From contig WBXJ01000113.1 of the NCBI GenBank assembly GCA_008933045.1, positions 1-9,578 on the forward strand: DNA of 9,578 nucleotides. The letters are read 5' to 3'. The position numbers and the translations under genes were made by a program. Positions 7,022 through 9,578 of the stretch are shown here, in pieces. Each line of letters opens with the position of its first letter. The stretch's first letter is position 1. Under the pieces are notes generated by a model that made no database searches, was not told where the DNA came from, and worked only from the letters and a program-made list of their open reading frames with translations. Source of the stretch: Verrucomicrobiota bacterium (GTDB taxonomy: Bacteria; Verrucomicrobiota; Verrucomicrobiia; Limisphaerales; SXQI01).

Positions 7022-7936
7022 CTAATCCGAGGGAAAAAGTGCCGCTGCGAATTGTTTGGGATCGAACGGTTGAAGGTCGTCGGGTTGTTCGCCGACCCCG
7101 ATGAATTTGATCGGCAACCCCAACTCTCGCTGGATGGCGATCACCATTCCACCTTTGCTCGTGCCATCAAGCTTTGTGACGATCAAGCCTGTCAATGGAA
7201 CTGCTTTGTGGAATTCGCGAGCTTGAATCAACGCGTTCATACCCGTGGTTGCATCCAGAATTAGCAAGGTTTCATGGGGGGCACCATCCGATTGTTTCCC
7301 AATCACCCGATGCAACTTTTTCAATTCTTTCATTAAGTTGCTTTTCGTGTGAAGGCGGCCTGCAGTGTCGATGAGTAGGTAGTCCGCTTTCTTGGCGACA
7401 GCCGCGCTCACCGCGTCATGGGCAATGGAGGCTGGATCTGCCCCGTAAGCCCCCGCAATCACGGGCACATCGATACGAGCACCCCAAAGCTTTAACTGTT
7501 CGATAGCGGCAGCTCGAAACGTGTCGCAGGCACCCAAGACGGAAGAAAGATTCTGGGTTTTCAACCAGTGCGCCAATTTCGCCGTGGTTGTCGTCTTGCC
7601 CGTCCCGTTGACACCCACAATCGAAATCACCGTTGTTTGTCCGGGTAGCCGTTTCAGTGGCGTGATGTCACTCCCCAATTCTCGTTCGATCTCCTGCCGA
7701 CCGATGGCAAAAAAATCAAACCCTTGGCCACCCTGAGTTTCGTAGCTCTTCCTTACAGCAGCCATGATTTGCTGGGTCATCGCCACCCCAAGATCGGCAC
7801 CCAGCAGGATGGCCTCTAGTTCTTCAATATTTTCACCCGAAAGTTTCGGTGAAAACGTGATGATCCGCTTAATTTCATGTACCAGCTTGCTTTGGGTTTT
7901 CTGCAAACCCGCCTTCAGACGATCAAAGAATCCCAT
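7022..7936 (-). CDS. ftsY: Signal recognition particle receptor FtsY
   Basis: FtsY is the SRP receptor GTPase that docks ribosome-nascent chain-SRP complexes at the inner membrane. At 304 residues it is a short NG-only form. It lacks the long acidic A domain of E. coli FtsY and starts with MGFFDRLKAGLQKTQSKL, an amphipathic helix likely to touch the membrane. The N domain covers about 15-90. The G domain shows GVNGTGKTTTTAKLA (108-122, P-loop), DTFRAAAIEQL (138-148, the SRP-GTPase insertion box), DTAGRLHTKSNLMKEL (190-205), TKLDGTSKGG (254-263) and FIGVGEQPDDLQPF (278-291). The DGTSKGG and GVGEQPDDL signatures separate FtsY from Ffh. The ATG complementary to 7934-7936 gives a typical MGFF start. 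No Shine-Dalgarno sequence is apparent in the 23-base gap after the PHP gene. It is the third gene of the nusB-to-ribE operon. Confidence 0.98.
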   Translation of the reverse strand: MGFFDRLKAGLQKTQSKLVHEIKRIITFSPKLSGENIEELEAILLGADLGVAMTQQIMAAVRKSYETQGGQGFDFFAIGRQEIERELGSDITPLKRLPGQTTVISIVGVNGTGKTTTTAKLAHWLKTQNLSSVLGACDTFRAAAIEQLKLWGARIDVPVIAGAYGADPASIAHDAVSAAVAKKADYLLIDTAGRLHTKSNLMKELKKLHRVIGKQSDGAPHETLLILDATTGMNALIQAREFHKAVPLTGLIVTKLDGTSKGGMVIAIQRELGLPIKFIGVGEQPDDLQPFDPKQFAAALFPSD

Positions 7937-7959
7937 GGAAATTCGCTCGAGTTGGAAAA

Positions 7960-8817
7960 TTAATAAGTGCCCGAAGGCTCTGGAAGAAGCCGCGAAGGGT
8001 GATTGTCGCGAAGGCGAGCCTTCATCCGACGCACATTTTCATAGGGTAGCTTGATGCTGCCAATCAGCGGTTTCCCCTTGTTCATCCCATGACAATCTGA
8101 ACCACCGGTGACGAGTAAATTGAAGTGCTCAGCTAACATTTCGTAATGTTCAGAAATGGAAGGGGTGTGCCTCGTGTGGTAACATTCCAAGCCGTCGAGT
8201 TTGGCTTCGACTAGATCGGGAATCAACTCATCGCGCCGAATCAATAGTGGATGGGCTAATACGGCCAAACCGCCAGCTTCATGAATCAAAGCAATTGCGT
8301 CTGTGGCGGAAATTTTAAATTTTGGAACCCACGCAGGACGGTTTTTCTTTAGAAAACGCTCAAAAGCTTCATCCACAGAGCGACATACTTTTGCATCAAT
8401 TAGGGCGCGGGCAATATGCGGACGTCCAGGTGAGTTGCAGTTGGCCAGTGCAAAGACCGCTTCCTCTGTAATCGGGACATTCAAGCCTCTCAATCGTGCG
8501 ACCATCTCGCGGATTCGGTTCTGACGCACCTCCTGAAATCGTCCCATCTCCTCCAATAATCGGGGATGTTTGGTGTCGATGAAATAACCGAGTAAATGCA
8601 TCTCGGTGCCATTAAACTCTGCCGTCAACTCCGTCGCAGCGATGAACTCAATCCCCACACTATCACAGGCAACCTGCATTCGATCACATCCCTCGATCGT
8701 ATCATGATCCGTCAGAGCGATCGCCACCAACCCAAACCGCTTTGCCTCCGCCGTTAAAAACTCTGGCGTGTAAGTGCCATCAGAGAAATGCGTGTGGAGA
8801 TGGAGGTCAGTATACAT
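7960..8817 (-). CDS. PHP-domain phosphoesterase, YciV/TrpH/RNase AM-like
   Basis: This 285-residue cytoplasmic metal-dependent phosphoesterase belongs to the polymerase and histidinol phosphatase (PHP) superfamily. Metal-ligand motifs are in the expected order: HLHTHFSDG (6-14, His6, His8, Asp13), LTDHDT (35-40), Glu63 in ATELTAEF, His74 in MHLLGYF, GRPHIARAL (131-139), LAHP (187-190, His189) and GGSDCHG (238-244, Asp241 and His243). The length, the GRPHIAR motif and the inserted helical region (about 95-180) match the YciV/TrpH group. Its members remove 3'-phosphate from nucleoside 3',5'-bisphosphates or act as 5'-3' exoribonucleases (RNase AM). It is not a DNA polymerase PHP domain, since no polymerase follows, and it differs from HisK histidinol phosphatase in motif layout. 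The start ATG at 8817 lies 17 bases after nusB. Its substrate here is inferred from the family only. Confidence 0.9.
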   Translation of the reverse strand: MYTDLHLHTHFSDGTYTPEFLTAEAKRFGLVAIALTDHDTIEGCDRMQVACDSVGIEFIAATELTAEFNGTEMHLLGYFIDTKHPRLLEEMGRFQEVRQNRIREMVARLRGLNVPITEEAVFALANCNSPGRPHIARALIDAKVCRSVDEAFERFLKKNRPAWVPKFKISATDAIALIHEAGGLAVLAHPLLIRRDELIPDLVEAKLDGLECYHTRHTPSISEHYEMLAEHFNLLVTGGSDCHGMNKGKPLIGSIKLPYENVRRMKARLRDNHPSRLLPEPSGTY

Positions 8818-8834
8818 CGTTGCTCATGCTCGAT

Positions 8835-9326
8835 TCAGCGTGCAGGGCGCATTACTTCCGCTTTGACCCGATCCAAGATCCCATTCACAAACTTCCCACT
8901 GTCCTCGGTCGAAAATCTTTTAGCAATGTCCACGGCCTCGTTGATGCTTACCACCGGTGGAATATCGTCGCGATGGAGCATTTCATAAATCGCTAAACGT
9001 AGAATATTACGATCCACTACCGCCATACGATGGATATCCCAATTCTTGGCCAATCGCACAATCAGCTCATCAGCCTCCTTGATGTGTTCGATCGTTCCAC
9101 GGATGAGTGGCTCTGCGAACAGGCGTAGGGTGGCCTCCTGAGTTGAAGGAGGGGGCATTTCGGGTGTCTCCCCCCATCTGGCGGGTGCCTTATCCTCATT
9201 GATCGCCGCAAGGCTTTGGGAGCTCCAAAAATGGCTGAGTGCTTGCTCCAAGTCTTCCGACTGGTTCAAATCATATTGGAACAAAAACTGCACCGCACGC
9301 TCTCGTGCCTCTCGTCGCATACCCAT
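8835..9326 (-). CDS. nusB: Transcription antitermination protein NusB
   Basis: NusB binds boxA RNA with NusE (S10) and supports antitermination, mainly of rRNA operons. From the chosen ATG (complement of 9324-9326) it has 163 residues and begins MGMRREARERAVQFLFQYD, the family N-terminal helix with the basic RNA-binding patch. Later hallmarks are VDRNILRLAIYEML (104-117) and VSINEAVDIAKRFSTEDSGK (126-145), then FVNGILDRV. An in-frame ATG at 9371 would add 15 residues (MDFLAGSYFLPHRSE) that do not match the family, and the ATG at 9320 would remove two. None of the three has a strong Shine-Dalgarno sequence. Between helices 2 and 3 is a longer, proline-rich linker (about 37-66) than in E. coli NusB. 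It is the first gene of the minus-strand operon; no minus-strand gene is visible upstream. ribH, a frequent nusB neighbour in other bacteria, is not present. Confidence 0.95.
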   Translation of the reverse strand: MGMRREARERAVQFLFQYDLNQSEDLEQALSHFWSSQSLAAINEDKAPARWGETPEMPPPSTQEATLRLFAEPLIRGTIEHIKEADELIVRLAKNWDIHRMAVVDRNILRLAIYEMLHRDDIPPVVSINEAVDIAKRFSTEDSGKFVNGILDRVKAEVMRPAR

Positions 9327-9404
9327 CTCAGAACGATGGGGCAGGAAGTAGGAACCGGCAAGGAAATCCATTTCGAATTGATCTGCAGTTTAAGGTGGGT
9401 AATC

Positions 9405-9413
9405 TGCTACACT
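9405..9413 (+). promoter_or_regulatory. Possible extended -10 promoter element
   Basis: The bases TGC followed by TACACT (9408-9413) resemble an extended -10 element (TGN plus a hexamer matching TATAAT at four of six positions). No good -35 hexamer lies at the usual distance; TTGATC at 9378-9383 is 24 bases away. If used, transcription would start about 7 bases downstream, at or next to the A of the ATG at 9420. The element lies in the divergent gap upstream of nusB. One short motif of this kind can occur by chance. Confidence 0.3.
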
Positions 9414-9419
9414 ACCCCG

Positions 9420-9563
9420 ATGAACAAAATCTTCCATACCGTGCCAATTCCGATGACAGATTTTTTCCTCATCGGCGGGGTTAGCAGTGTGGGTCTGTGC
9501 GTCGAGGAGGGACGGAAATTTTTCGCCCGACGGATTGCCAATAAAAAAAAGCGGGAGCGTTAG
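9420..9563 (+). CDS. Small basic-tailed ORF of unknown function, possibly membrane-associated
   Basis: This is a 47-codon ORF from an ATG at 9420 to a TAG at 9561-9563. I do not recognise the product. It begins MNKIFHTVPIPMTDF, continues with a mildly hydrophobic stretch (FFLIGGVSSVGLCV, about residues 15-28), and ends in a strongly basic tail (RKFFARRIANKKKRER). The layout of a short hydrophobic segment followed by positive charges would suit a small membrane-anchored or nucleic-acid-binding peptide. The hydrophobic part is short for a full membrane span. No Shine-Dalgarno sequence precedes the ATG; the possible extended -10 element ending at 9413 would make the message leaderless. It diverges from nusB. 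The reading frame is also open further upstream, overlapping nusB antisense, but that part looks like a shadow. A chance ORF of this length is quite possible. Confidence 0.35.
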   Translation: MNKIFHTVPIPMTDFFLIGGVSSVGLCVEEGRKFFARRIANKKKRER

Positions 9564-9578
9564 GATTTCTGAATCTTC

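Noticed and set aside
9397..9417. Inverted repeat GGGTA/TACCC around the possible promoter at the right edge, considered as an operator.
   Set aside because: Five-base arms with an 11-base spacer are weak and expected by chance in a region of this length.

Overview
The window reads as a chromosomal segment of a free-living bacterium, most likely of the Verrucomicrobiota/PVC group. That placement is inferred from a large secreted carbohydrate-binding/PA14-type protein, a single-chain (alpha2) glycyl-tRNA synthetase, a SlyX homologue, and the frequent absence of Shine-Dalgarno sequences before core genes. It was not tested by a search. Base composition looks balanced, codon use looks similar across the core genes, and no mobile element, CRISPR array, tRNA or rRNA is visible.

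Left part, plus strand (1-4343): the 3' part of a long secreted beta-rich protein (CBM6-like domain, Ig-like domain, PA14-like domain) ends at 2026. A very clear rho-independent terminator at 2050-2086 follows. Next comes a two-gene unit: glycyl-tRNA synthetase and a DUF2127-type membrane protein joined by a TGATG stop/start overlap.

Middle (4351-5255): a small slyX-like gene on the minus strand and a solitary hisH on the plus strand diverge from a gap of about 100 bp. Each is convergent with its outer neighbour at a spacing of 7 or 10 bases. hisF and the rest of the histidine pathway are not in the window.

Right part, minus strand (9326 down to 5266): five genes in one direction with gaps of only 9-23 bases, in transcription order nusB, a PHP-domain phosphoesterase (YciV/RNase AM-like), ftsY, ribD and ribE. 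This looks like one housekeeping operon combining transcription antitermination, RNA or nucleotide 3'-phosphate metabolism, the SRP receptor GTPase and two enzymes of riboflavin synthesis. ribH and ribBA are absent here.

Right edge: a 47-codon plus-strand ORF (9420-9563) diverges from nusB. A possible extended -10 element lies 6 bases before its ATG, which would make it a leaderless transcript.

I see no convincing new multi-gene system. The points most worth a second look are the small, possibly leaderless ORF, the apparent loss of zinc-ribbon cysteines in the glycyl-tRNA synthetase, short-leader initiation as a local theme, and the orphan hisH.
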